Assembly: GCA_016791465.1 (NCBI GenBank)
Contig: JAEUWE010000240.1
Coordinates: 1-15,304, forward strand
Direction: 5' to 3'
DNA length: 15,304 nt
Source: Pseudobdellovibrionaceae bacterium
Lineage (GTDB): Bacteria > Bdellovibrionota > Bdellovibrionia > Bdellovibrionales > JAMPXM01
Part shown: one piece after another, positions 1-6,772 of the stretch
How the letters are laid out: the number at the start of each line of letters is the position of its first letter
Position numbering within the stretch: position 1 is the first letter of the stretch
Notes under the pieces: generated by a model
Told to the model about the DNA's origin: nothing
Databases searched by the model: none
Seen by the model: the letters and a program-made list of their open reading frames with translations, nothing else
Made by a program: the position numbers and the translations under genes

Positions 1-1364
1 AGCTTTTGCTCGGTGATGGGGAAGCGAGCGACAGAGAGGGAGAGGGACTCCTTTGGGTGGTCGGTGCGGTGGTCGATGGTGATGAGGCCTTTCACGCCCT
101 CCATTTTTGAGGCGGGGAAGCGGCCGTCGAAGGCGAGTGTGAGAGGCTGGGCGATCATCGGTGGATCGTCGGTGAGGTTTTTGAGGGTGCCTTTGAGGTC
201 ACCGGAGAGGCCGTCGGGTGATTCTTTGGACGAGATCGCCGCGTGGCGGAGCCAGAAAAGTGGGTAGGCTTGAGGACGGCCGAACTTATAGTTGCGGCCC
301 TTCTGTCGTTCATGGGCTTTTGGTTTTTTGAACTCGGCTTTCTCTTCAGCCGTCTTCTTGGGGGGCATGTATTCGCGGGCTTTGTTCATGTAGCCTTCGA
401 ATTGGCGAACGCGGCTAAGGATCATGGGGCCGAAGAGAGATTTGGCGATCGAGGTGGCGTCGAGCGAGGGGATCTTGAGGCGGTTTTGAAGATCCTTGAT
501 GTCGTTTTCGACGAAGCTTTTGATGTCGTCGATGTTCTTTTGCCAGGTCTTGAGGTCGGAGCCGACGGCCTGTGTGGTGCTTTGGACCTCTTTGATTTTA
601 CCATCGACTTCGCGAACGAGGGCGTCGATCTCTTGAACGGACTTTTGAACCTCAAGCGGATTTGAAAAGCCGTCGAGTTTGATCGCTTTGGCTCGAGTTT
701 CGTAGGACTTCAGTTCGTCTGACTTGGGGAGGCGAGCGATACGCTCCTCCCACTCCTTTTGTTTTTTCTTGAGTTCAGCGTCGAGCTCCTTGAGGCGGGC
801 CGAACTCTTTAACTCGTTGCCGATCGACTCGAGTTGTTTTGCGGGGTCAGCGCCTTGGAGAAGCGAGGCGGCGTCGCCAAGGACGTTTTGTGAGAACTGT
901 TTCTCGGCTGTTTTGAGAGCTTCCTCTTTGAGCTGATCGAATTTGGAGTCTGTGCTTGGCGGATCGGGAGGGAGAACGCGGCCAGGGCGTTTTCTTGTCG
1001 TGCCGAGGCGGATGTCGAGGATGCTCGCGTCGTCGATCACGACTTTGCCGCGGAGAAGGCCGTCCCAGAGCATTTTCCAGCGAATTTGGCCGAGTTCGAT
1101 TGCGTTCTTAGAGGGGGCCTCTTTATTGGTGACTTGGATGTCATTGATTTCAAGTGAGGCGTCCCAAAAGCTGGTTTTGAGTGAGCCGACGTTGACCTCG
1201 GCGCCGACAGCGCTGGTGCCGACGGACTCGACAAGGTGGCGGGCATGGGTGTCGAAGAAAAAGAAGAAGTAGGCCCAGATGACGGCGACAACGGCGCAGA
1301 AGGGGATGATGGCTTCAAAGCGGATCGGGCCTTTGGCTTTTTTTATTTTTGCGGTGTTGCTCAT
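1..1364 (-). CDS. TIGR03545 family protein, partial at the left edge (3' end missing)
   Basis: The reading frame is open from ATG at 1364 down to the window edge, giving 454 codons with no stop; the C-terminus is outside. An AGGA Shine-Dalgarno lies about 9 bases before the ATG, and the gene starts 12 bases after the stop of the upstream gene, so the two form an operon. The N-terminus is basic (KIKKAKG), followed by one membrane helix at residues 17-37 ending in a run of Phe. Residues 48-110 (VGAEVNVGSL, then LEINDIQVTN) resemble the start of AsmA-like envelope proteins. A long charged region, probably coiled coil, covers about 140-310. The segment IPSLDATSIAKSLFG, about 20 residues after it, is typical of TIGR03545, an uncharacterised family usually encoded beside TIGR03546. 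Function is unknown; an inner-membrane anchor with a long periplasmic part is my inference. Plus-strand frames across this region are shadows. Confidence 0.85.
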   Translation of the reverse strand, partial: MSNTAKIKKAKGPIRFEAIIPFCAVVAVIWAYFFFFFDTHARHLVESVGTSAVGAEVNVGSLKTSFWDASLEINDIQVTNKEAPSKNAIELGQIRWKMLWDGLLRGKVVIDDASILDIRLGTTRKRPGRVLPPDPPSTDSKFDQLKEEALKTAEKQFSQNVLGDAASLLQGADPAKQLESIGNELKSSARLKELDAELKKKQKEWEERIARLPKSDELKSYETRAKAIKLDGFSNPLEVQKSVQEIDALVREVDGKIKEVQSTTQAVGSDLKTWQKNIDDIKSFVENDIKDLQNRLKIPSLDATSIAKSLFGPMILSRVRQFEGYMNKAREYMPPKKTAEEKAEFKKPKAHERQKGRNYKFGRPQAYPLFWLRHAAISSKESPDGLSGDLKGTLKNLTDDPPMIAQPLTLAFDGRFPASKMEGVKGLITIDHRTDHPKESLSLSVARFPITEQK

Positions 1365-1376
1365 GGTTGAAGTCCT

Positions 1377-1901
1377 TTAGCCGTAGAGTTCGTCGTATTT
1401 TGCGTAAAACTTGTAGAATGCAGTCGCCTTGACGAGCTTCCACAGTTTGGTTTGTTGGAGGCGAGCGAGAATGAGTTCCCGGTACTTTTGAATGAGAATG
1501 CGGGAGGCGAAAAAGACCAAGGGTGAAAGTAGGATGCTGAGGACGGCTGAGCCCATCACGATGGAGTTGTAGAAGCGCGTGAGGGGAATGATCGGCATGT
1601 TGTACATCTCGGAGAAGAGCGGTTTGAGCGACTCCATTTCGAGGACCGCGGTGCCGATCTCATGCGAGACGGGGTCAAGCATCCAAGCCACGAGCGAGAA
1701 GAAGAACGCGAAGATCGTGGCGGCGCCGATTTGAATTCGGAAGAAGAATAAAAGCGCTATAACCAGCAGCGTTTGTAGACTCAGCGCTGGGGCGAAGCCG
1801 AGAATGAGGCCACAGGCGATTCCAGAAGCGATTTGATTGGTGCCGGTATCGGAGTTGAGAAGCTTTAAAAACGAGAAGATCTGCTTGAGCAGAAACGTCA
1901 T
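1377..1901 (-). CDS. TIGR03546 family (DUF2062-like) membrane protein
   Basis: This is a 174-residue protein starting MTFLLKQIFSF. I chose ATG 1901 because GGAGG lies 4 bases upstream; the longer frame reaching 1952 has no such site and adds a non-hydrophobic tail. Residues 24-35 (ASGIACGLILGF) followed by a Pro give the Gly-rich first helix typical of DUF2062-like proteins. Further helices lie near 40-52, 58-73 and 115-135, so at least three or four segments are membrane-bound. The C-terminus is basic and Tyr/Lys-rich, probably cytoplasmic. TIGR03546 members are uncharacterised and usually neighbour TIGR03545, as here. That the two proteins act together at the inner membrane is inference from this conserved pairing. 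Confidence 0.85.
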   Translation of the reverse strand: MTFLLKQIFSFLKLLNSDTGTNQIASGIACGLILGFAPALSLQTLLVIALLFFFRIQIGAATIFAFFFSLVAWMLDPVSHEIGTAVLEMESLKPLFSEMYNMPIIPLTRFYNSIVMGSAVLSILLSPLVFFASRILIQKYRELILARLQQTKLWKLVKATAFYKFYAKYDELYG

Positions 1902-2046
1902 GGGACCTCCGTCAATCTTGCGAAGCCTTAAAGGTAACGACGGCTGGGCCAAGAAGGCAAATTGGGCGCCGCGCGTTGAGAATGCTCTGGGTGGAGATGG
2001 GCTGCTACTGTGAGCGGGAAGCTTTCAGGATTTGAAGGAGTTTTCC
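1902..2046. promoter_or_regulatory. Divergent intergenic region carrying promoters for both flanking operons
   Basis: These 145 bases separate the TIGR03546 gene (minus) from the aminotransferase gene (plus), so both promoters should lie here. I see the two ribosome binding sites (a GGAGG complement near 1906-1910 and AAGGAG at 2035-2040) but no convincing -35/-10 pair on either strand, and no clear operator palindrome. Confidence 0.4.
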
Positions 2047-3162
2047 ATGTCGCAAGCACCTGTTCCATATTTGGATTTGAAACCGCAATTCAAGGCCATG
2101 GAGGCGAGCATTCATGCGCGCATCAATACGGTGCTTGGGCATACCGGGTTTATTCTTGGGCCTGAAGTGGAAGAGTGTGAGAAGGCCCTGGCGACTTTTG
2201 TGGGTGCTCGTTACTGCCTGACTGCAGCAAGTGGAACTGATGCGCTGATCATGGCCCTCATGGCCTATGGAGTCGGCCCTGGCGATGAAGTGATCACGAC
2301 GGCGTTTTCGTTTTTCGCGACAGCAGAAGTGATTTCGTTTTTAGGGGCGACACCGGTTTTTGCCGATATTGAAGCGTCGACCTTCAACTTGGATCCGAAG
2401 AAAGTCGAAGCGTTGATCACAAAGAAGACGAGGGCCATCATGCCGGTGTCCCTGTATGGTCAGCCCGCGGACTTCAATGAATTCAATGCGCTGGGTGCGA
2501 AGTATGGAATACCGGTGATCGAAGATGCGGCGCAGAGCTTTGGTGCCGCTTATGGAACGTCGTCGAAGCGAAGCGGCGCCTTGGGTACGATTGGTGCGAC
2601 GTCATTTTTCCCAGCGAAGCCACTTGGCTGTTACGGCGACGGTGGTGCGGTGTTCACGGATGATGAGGCACTCTTTAAGAAAATGTCGGTGATTCGGGTT
2701 CATGGACAAGAAGGGCGCTACAACCACACTGCGATTGGAATCAACGGACGTCTGGACACAATTCAGTGCGCGATTTTGACGGAGAAGCTGAAGCGCTATC
2801 CGTGGGAGATGGAGCGTCGTCACCGCATCGCGATGATGTACAACGAGGCGTTTGCTTCGCTCGGAGCGCATTTGACAGTGCCAAAGGTGAAGTCGGATCG
2901 CGGTTCAGTGTGGGCGCAGTACACTGTATTGGTGAAGGATCGCGATGCATTTGCGAATGCGTTAAAGGCGAAAGGTGTGCCGACGTCGGTTCACTATCCG
3001 TCGCCGCTGCATTGGCAGCCGGTTTATAAAGACCTGAGGGCAAAGTATCAGTTGCCAGTGGCTGAAGAGATTTCGAGTCGCTGTATCAGTCTTCCACTTT
3101 ATGCCGATATGCCGGATGAACATGTCGCCCGTGTGATCGCGGCCGTTAAAGAGGTTTTTTAA
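2047..3162 (+). CDS. DegT/DnrJ/EryC1/StrS-family nucleotide-sugar aminotransferase, WbpE-like
   Basis: A PLP-dependent sugar aminotransferase of 371 residues, the usual family length. I chose ATG 2047 because AAGGAG sits 6 bases upstream; the frame also opens at TTG 2032, but that codon lies before the Shine-Dalgarno. Family marks in order: YLDLKPQF at 8-15, LGPEVEECE at 37-45, SGTDAL at 62-67 (phosphate binding), VIEDAAQSFGA at 157-167 with Asp160 to bind the PLP pyridine nitrogen, and SFFPAKPLGCYGDGG at 186-200 with Lys191 as the Schiff-base lysine. The stretches PVSLYGQ and KPLGCYGDGGA closely follow Pseudomonas WbpE, as I recall it. WbpE aminates C3 of a UDP-3-keto-uronic acid on the way to diacetamido-mannuronic acid. 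The exact substrate here is inferred. It is followed after 21 bases by the YPMFS protein, probably in one transcript. Confidence 0.92.
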   Translation: MSQAPVPYLDLKPQFKAMEASIHARINTVLGHTGFILGPEVEECEKALATFVGARYCLTAASGTDALIMALMAYGVGPGDEVITTAFSFFATAEVISFLGATPVFADIEASTFNLDPKKVEALITKKTRAIMPVSLYGQPADFNEFNALGAKYGIPVIEDAAQSFGAAYGTSSKRSGALGTIGATSFFPAKPLGCYGDGGAVFTDDEALFKKMSVIRVHGQEGRYNHTAIGINGRLDTIQCAILTEKLKRYPWEMERRHRIAMMYNEAFASLGAHLTVPKVKSDRGSVWAQYTVLVKDRDAFANALKAKGVPTSVHYPSPLHWQPVYKDLRAKYQLPVAEEISSRCISLPLYADMPDEHVARVIAAVKEVF

Positions 3163-3183
3163 GACGAACGGTCGAGGGGGAGA

Positions 3184-3606
3184 ATGGCGGCGCGATCGTT
3201 TGTCGGCGCTTACATTTTGTTGCAGCTGGCCGTCGCGATCTTCTCAATTCGCTACTGGCCACTCACTGACTATCCGATGTTTTCTGCGGTTTACGATAAA
3301 TTCGCTCAGGTTGAGAGCTATCGTTTACAGGGTGTAACAGAAGATGGGCGGAGAGAGTGGCTTCCGCGCAGTATTACGGGTAATTTGGGACATTCTGATT
3401 TCAAATTGAATTCGCTCATTCGGGCACGTCAGTGGGACAGAGCGAGAGCCATGCTGGTCGACAATTTGAGAAGGTCATCGCCGGAGTTTTTTCGTTCCTA
3501 TCGGACGGTCGTGGTTGTTCGTCGAACTATCAAGCGGACCACGGCCGACTTCCTTGAGGAGGATACTCCGGTTTTAGAAGTTCCATTGATTGGCGTTTGG
3601 GAATGA
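3184..3606 (+). CDS. Small single-helix membrane protein with a WPLTDYPMFS motif, encoded next to an HTTM protein
   Basis: A 140-residue protein of unknown function. A strong GAGGGGGAG Shine-Dalgarno precedes ATG 3184. One hydrophobic helix covers residues 6-22, followed by RYWPLTDYPMFSAVY at 23-37; the rest is soluble, charged and rich in Arg. The stop codon overlaps the ATG of the next frame (ATGA at 3603-3606), where the N-terminus of an HTTM-domain protein begins, so the two are translationally coupled. That tight linkage suggests a functional pair. The side on which the soluble domain lies is not clear; a periplasmic location would fit an uncleaved N-terminal signal anchor. I do not recognise a Pfam family and assign no function. 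Confidence 0.8.
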   Translation: MAARSFVGAYILLQLAVAIFSIRYWPLTDYPMFSAVYDKFAQVESYRLQGVTEDGRREWLPRSITGNLGHSDFKLNSLIRARQWDRARAMLVDNLRRSSPEFFRSYRTVVVVRRTIKRTTADFLEEDTPVLEVPLIGVWE

Positions 3607-3776
3607 ATACTCAGAGTCTTAAGCTGTTATGGCATAAACTTTTTGAGCCGGCTCACAGCAATATTTTGGGTTGGTTTCGCTTACTGTTCTGCAATCGCAG
3701 TGGAGATCTATGGCGACAGATTTTTCTTTCAGCGCAAACAGGCATCGGCATTTTGCGGGCGACTGGCGCTCTTTGA
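3603..3776 (+). pseudogene. Out-of-frame N-terminal fragment of the HTTM protein
   Basis: ATG 3603 overlaps the upstream stop as ATGA and opens a 57-codon frame ending at TGA 3774. Its first part, LLWHKLFEPAHSNILGWFRLLF, looks like the conserved start of HTTM (VKGC-like) proteins, in which a loop ending in FxP leads into a first helix with an xFRxLFG-type motif. After about 3690 this frame loses any resemblance, while the frame beginning at TTG 3643 continues the protein (AIAVEIYGDRFFFQ). Joining the two needs a +1 shift between about 3675 and 3693. It may be a genuine inactivating mutation, a programmed shift, or a one-base error in the assembly. Confidence 0.6.
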
Positions 3777-4509
3777 GGACTTTCGGCTGCCGGTTGTGAG
3801 TGCGGGCGAGTTTGAGTTGTTCATATGGCTGCTCATTGGGGCGCTGGGGTTAGCGGCCCTTGGGATCGGGCGAAGGATTCCGCTTATCGTGGCAGTCGTA
3901 CTTTTTGGGTATGTTCTTGGGACTGTGGTCGGATGTGATCGCGGTGAAGAGAAGGCCTACACCGCTTCGAACCATATTATTGTTTGGCAGAATCTTCTGA
4001 TTCTGGCCGTGGCTCCTGGTGTGAACAGTTGGGGGTTAAATTCGTGGATTCGGAATGAGCGCAGAGGTTCAGAGATTCCTCCGAAGTGGCCCGTCGAGCT
4101 CTTGAAATTTAATCTCGTTTTTGCCTATTTTGCCGGGGGCGTGGCGAAGGTGCGTGGCGGGCTTGATTGGATGAATGGATACACTCTGCAGTACCATCTT
4201 TTGGATCGGCATCTGTCGTTGGATATTCCGATGGCCTATGCTTTTGCGTCGTCGTGGTGGTTATGCGTTATCTCGAGTGTTGTCATGGTGGTTCTCGAGC
4301 TCAGCTGCTTGATCGTCTTTTTTGTTCCTCGCCTCACGATTTTTTATGTCGGCACCTTCTTTGGGCTGCAGATTTTTTGGATGTTTCTGATGAAGCTTCA
4401 TTGGATGAAGTACTTTGGTTGGGCGTATCTGATTTACGCACTTGAGCTTCTTTTGTTCCTTGTGACGTGGTGGACGCGGCGGTCTAGCGTTGCGCGAGCA
4501 GCTGAGTAA
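3643..4509 (+). CDS. HTTM-domain (vitamin K-dependent gamma-carboxylase-like) membrane protein, body of the frameshifted gene
   Basis: The frame is open from TTG 3643 for 288 codons, but this TTG has no ribosome site and lies inside the better N-terminus that begins at 3603 in another frame. The region with family character starts at about residue 17 (SAIAVEIYGDRFF). Hydrophobic helices cover about 58-74, 80-97, 110-124, 153-168, 200-227, 231-250 and 258-275. The family mark is FNLVFAYFAGGVAKVRGG at 156-173 with Lys169, followed by DWMNGYTLQYHL, which matches the helix-and-Lys region of HTTM proteins. HTTM domains are related to the membrane part of vitamin K-dependent carboxylase; the bacterial role is mostly unknown. 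The 3' end overlaps the convergent glycosyltransferase gene by 26 bases. If the frameshift is real, the gene may be inactive. Confidence 0.75.
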   Translation: MSRLTAIFWVGFAYCSAIAVEIYGDRFFFQRKQASAFCGRLALFEDFRLPVVSAGEFELFIWLLIGALGLAALGIGRRIPLIVAVVLFGYVLGTVVGCDRGEEKAYTASNHIIVWQNLLILAVAPGVNSWGLNSWIRNERRGSEIPPKWPVELLKFNLVFAYFAGGVAKVRGGLDWMNGYTLQYHLLDRHLSLDIPMAYAFASSWWLCVISSVVMVVLELSCLIVFFVPRLTIFYVGTFFGLQIFWMFLMKLHWMKYFGWAYLIYALELLLFLVTWWTRRSSVARAAE

Positions 4510-5578
4510 GTCGGTGTTCAATGCTCCGGAGTACCGCTTCAAAGCTGAACTCTGCTGCAACGTGGGCTTGGGCTTGGTTCGCGAATGCGGGCCAGCGGTC
4601 CCGCTCGGAAAGCGCCTGAAGAAGAACCTGTCGAAGTGAGTCCGTCGATCCAGGAAGAAACAGCCAGCCGGTTGTGAGGGGTTGAACGACGTCGGGGGAG
4701 CCGCCACTGTTGGTGGCGAGGCACGGAACTCCAGCGAGCTGAGCTTCTAACAAAGTTAGAGCGAAATTCTCTTTGTAGGTTGCGAGGATGAAGAGATCAA
4801 AGGCGCGTAGGTAGTAAGAGCCATTCTCGAGTCGACCAACTTTTGTTATTCTGTTTTTTAGCAAGGGGTTGAGTGACTCCAGAGTTTCGGAAAGTTTCTG
4901 ATCAAGGGCGATTGCTTTTGGGTCAGAGCTTGTCGGAGGACCGATCATCAAGAAATGAAGATCGGGACGGGTCTGCATGAGGTCAGTAACCGCTTCGAAG
5001 AGCTCGACTGAGCCTTTGCCCTTATCGACTCGCGCGAGTGTGCCGACGACCAAGGCATCTTGTGGGACGCCGAGTCTGTTTCGCGCTTCTGCGCGACTAA
5101 GCAGGCTGGATTGGAAGGTCTCCACTTCTCGACCGTAGCGGATGACGTGGATCTTCTGGGCTGGAATTGGAATGAAACGCTCGAGAGCCGCTTTTGAACC
5201 TTGGGAAGAGCACCAGATCTCGTCGACGACCGAGTAAATGATCGCGTGCAGTGGATCGTTTTTGGGGTGACTGATCCAGATGTGTGTATAGACGATGATC
5301 TTTGGTCGTTTTTTCGCGAATCGCGATTTTAAAATCCGGATCCATTGGCGTTTCAACTCTTGCGTTGAGTGCAGAACGATCACATCGAATTGTGAAAAGA
5401 CTGGCGGAGTGGTCGTGAGCTTGAGTGATGTCTGACTTTCGATATGTTGGGCGAGCGGTGAGGCCGCCTTTGCGAGGTAAGTCACATCGTGTATTCGGCT
5501 TTGGAGGCGCGCGAGATCGACGGAGTAGGCTTCTGCGCCGGAGAAGCTGGGGCTTGTGTAAATGTGGAGAATTCTCAT
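4484..5578 (-). CDS. GT4-type glycosyltransferase (GT-B fold)
   Basis: A 364-residue retaining glycosyltransferase of the GT4 type, normal length. The N-terminal Rossmann half starts MRILHIYTSPSFSGAEAYSVDLA (residues 1-23), with Gly14 in the position of the family's usual Gly-rich loop. The C-terminal Glycos_transf_1 half covers about 173-350. It has GTLARVDKGKG at 179-189, where Arg183 and a following Lys normally bind the donor phosphates, and the EX7E motif from Glu270 to Glu278 (ENFALTLLE), then GGSPDVV. Donor and acceptor cannot be told from sequence. The ATG at 5578 overlaps the stop of the upstream WecE-like gene as ATGA, so translation is coupled and the pair probably makes one polysaccharide. 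The 3' end overlaps the convergent HTTM gene by 26 bases. Confidence 0.92.
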   Translation of the reverse strand: MRILHIYTSPSFSGAEAYSVDLARLQSRIHDVTYLAKAASPLAQHIESQTSLKLTTTPPVFSQFDVIVLHSTQELKRQWIRILKSRFAKKRPKIIVYTHIWISHPKNDPLHAIIYSVVDEIWCSSQGSKAALERFIPIPAQKIHVIRYGREVETFQSSLLSRAEARNRLGVPQDALVVGTLARVDKGKGSVELFEAVTDLMQTRPDLHFLMIGPPTSSDPKAIALDQKLSETLESLNPLLKNRITKVGRLENGSYYLRAFDLFILATYKENFALTLLEAQLAGVPCLATNSGGSPDVVQPLTTGWLFLPGSTDSLRQVLLQALSERDRWPAFANQAQAHVAAEFSFEAVLRSIEHRLTQLLAQR

Positions 5579-6717
5579 ATTCGGCGGGCCTGCTGAAAGC
5601 CGTAGAACTCAAGGACGCGATTGATCACTCGTTCATGTGAGGTGAGATCGGCAAAGAGCGGGAGGCGAATCAGTCGATCGGAGATGTCGTTGGTCACGGT
5701 CATCTCGTCTGCAGCGCGCCCAAAACGTTTGCCGCCGGGGCTTGAGTGGAGGGGGACGTAGTGAAACGGGGCTTGTATACCGACTTCTTTGAGATATGTG
5801 GTGAGTTCAGTTCGTTCAGCAAGTGAGCGCGTAAGTAAGTAAAAGATGTGAGCGTTATGCTCGCACTCGGGCGGAATTGTCGGAAGTGTAACGCCGATTG
5901 CGGCAAGCTGTTTGAAGGCGTCGAAATAGTTCTGCCAGATTTCGAGGCGAGCCGTGGTGATCGCCTGTGCGCGTTCGAGCTGAGCGAGCAAGAGGGCCGC
6001 GAGGATATCACTTGGAAGGTAACTTGAGCCAAGGTCGACCCAGGTGTATTTGTCTACCTGGCCGCGAAAGAACTGACTTCGGTTGGTGCCCTTCTCGCGA
6101 AGAATCTCGGCGCGTTGTCCGAACTTTTCGTTTCGAGTGAGTAGGGCGCCGCCTTCTCCGGAGACGATGTTTTTTGTCTCGTGAAAGCTAATGCAGCCGA
6201 TGTCACCGATCGACCCGAGTGGTTGCCCTTTGTACTTTGAGAGTAGGGCCTGGGCCGCATCTTCAACAATCGGAATGGAACCCGCAATTCTCTTAATAGT
6301 GTCCATCTCGGCCGAGACGCCGGCATAGTGGACAACAAAGATCGCTTTGGTCTTCGCAGTGATTGCCTTTGCGATTTTATTTTCGTCGATATTCAACGTG
6401 TCGGGTCGAACGTCGACAAAGACGGGGATGGCGCCGCGAAGGGCGACGGCGTTTGCCGTTGAGACGAAGGTGAACGACGGCATGATGACTTCGTCGCCGG
6501 GTTGCAGGTTGAGAAGGAGGGCCGCCATCTCAAGTGCGGCGGTGCAAGAGTGCGTCAAGAGTGCGTGTGGGGTTTTGAGATGGTCTTTCATCCAAAGGTG
6601 GCAGCGCTTGGTGAAAGCGCCATCGCCGGAAAGGTGCCGCGACTCGAGAGCTTCGAGAAGATAGCGCTTTTCAAGGTCAGAGACGCTGGGTGAGGTGAAC
6701 GGAATTTTCTCTGACAT
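5575..6717 (-). CDS. wecE: dTDP-4-amino-4,6-dideoxygalactose transaminase (WecE/RffA-type)
   Basis: This 380-residue protein follows E. coli WecE/RffA (376 residues, as I recall) closely along its length: GDGAFTKRCHLWM at 31-43, ALLTHSCTAALEMAALLL at 52-69, QPGDEVIMPSFTFVSTANA at 72-90, VVHYAGVSAEMDTI at 128-141, and REKGTNRSQFFRGQVDKYTW after residue 200. PLP residues are visible: Asp153 in VEDAAQ and Lys182 in FHETKN. The enzyme moves an amino group from glutamate to dTDP-4-keto-6-deoxyglucose, giving dTDP-4-amino-4,6-dideoxygalactose (fucosamine) for surface glycans. An AGAGGG ribosome site precedes ATG 6717. The stop overlaps the start of the GT4 gene. The genes making the dTDP-sugar substrate (RmlA/RmlB type) are not in the window. 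Confidence 0.95.
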   Translation of the reverse strand: MSEKIPFTSPSVSDLEKRYLLEALESRHLSGDGAFTKRCHLWMKDHLKTPHALLTHSCTAALEMAALLLNLQPGDEVIMPSFTFVSTANAVALRGAIPVFVDVRPDTLNIDENKIAKAITAKTKAIFVVHYAGVSAEMDTIKRIAGSIPIVEDAAQALLSKYKGQPLGSIGDIGCISFHETKNIVSGEGGALLTRNEKFGQRAEILREKGTNRSQFFRGQVDKYTWVDLGSSYLPSDILAALLLAQLERAQAITTARLEIWQNYFDAFKQLAAIGVTLPTIPPECEHNAHIFYLLTRSLAERTELTTYLKEVGIQAPFHYVPLHSSPGGKRFGRAADEMTVTNDISDRLIRLPLFADLTSHERVINRVLEFYGFQQARRI

Positions 6718-6772
6718 TGTGGCCCTCTTTGTTGTTCAATATCGCCTTTAGTAGCGAGTGTCGGGAGGTTTT

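Noticed and set aside
243..665. 140-codon plus-strand frame rich in Phe, Leu, Asp and Val
   Set aside because: It is a shadow of the TIGR03545 gene on the minus strand; that frame is continuous and carries family motifs.
1902..1952. Longer N-terminus for the TIGR03546 protein
   Set aside because: The extra 17 residues are not hydrophobic, and GGAGG sits directly before ATG 1901.
2032..2046. Upstream TTG start for the WbpE-like gene
   Set aside because: It lies before the AAGGAG site, and ATG 2047 has ideal spacing and the normal family N-terminus.
4261..4707. 148-codon minus-strand frame near the GT4 and HTTM 3' ends
   Set aside because: It has no ribosome site and a basic, Pro-rich composition typical of a shadow; both overlapping real genes explain the DNA.
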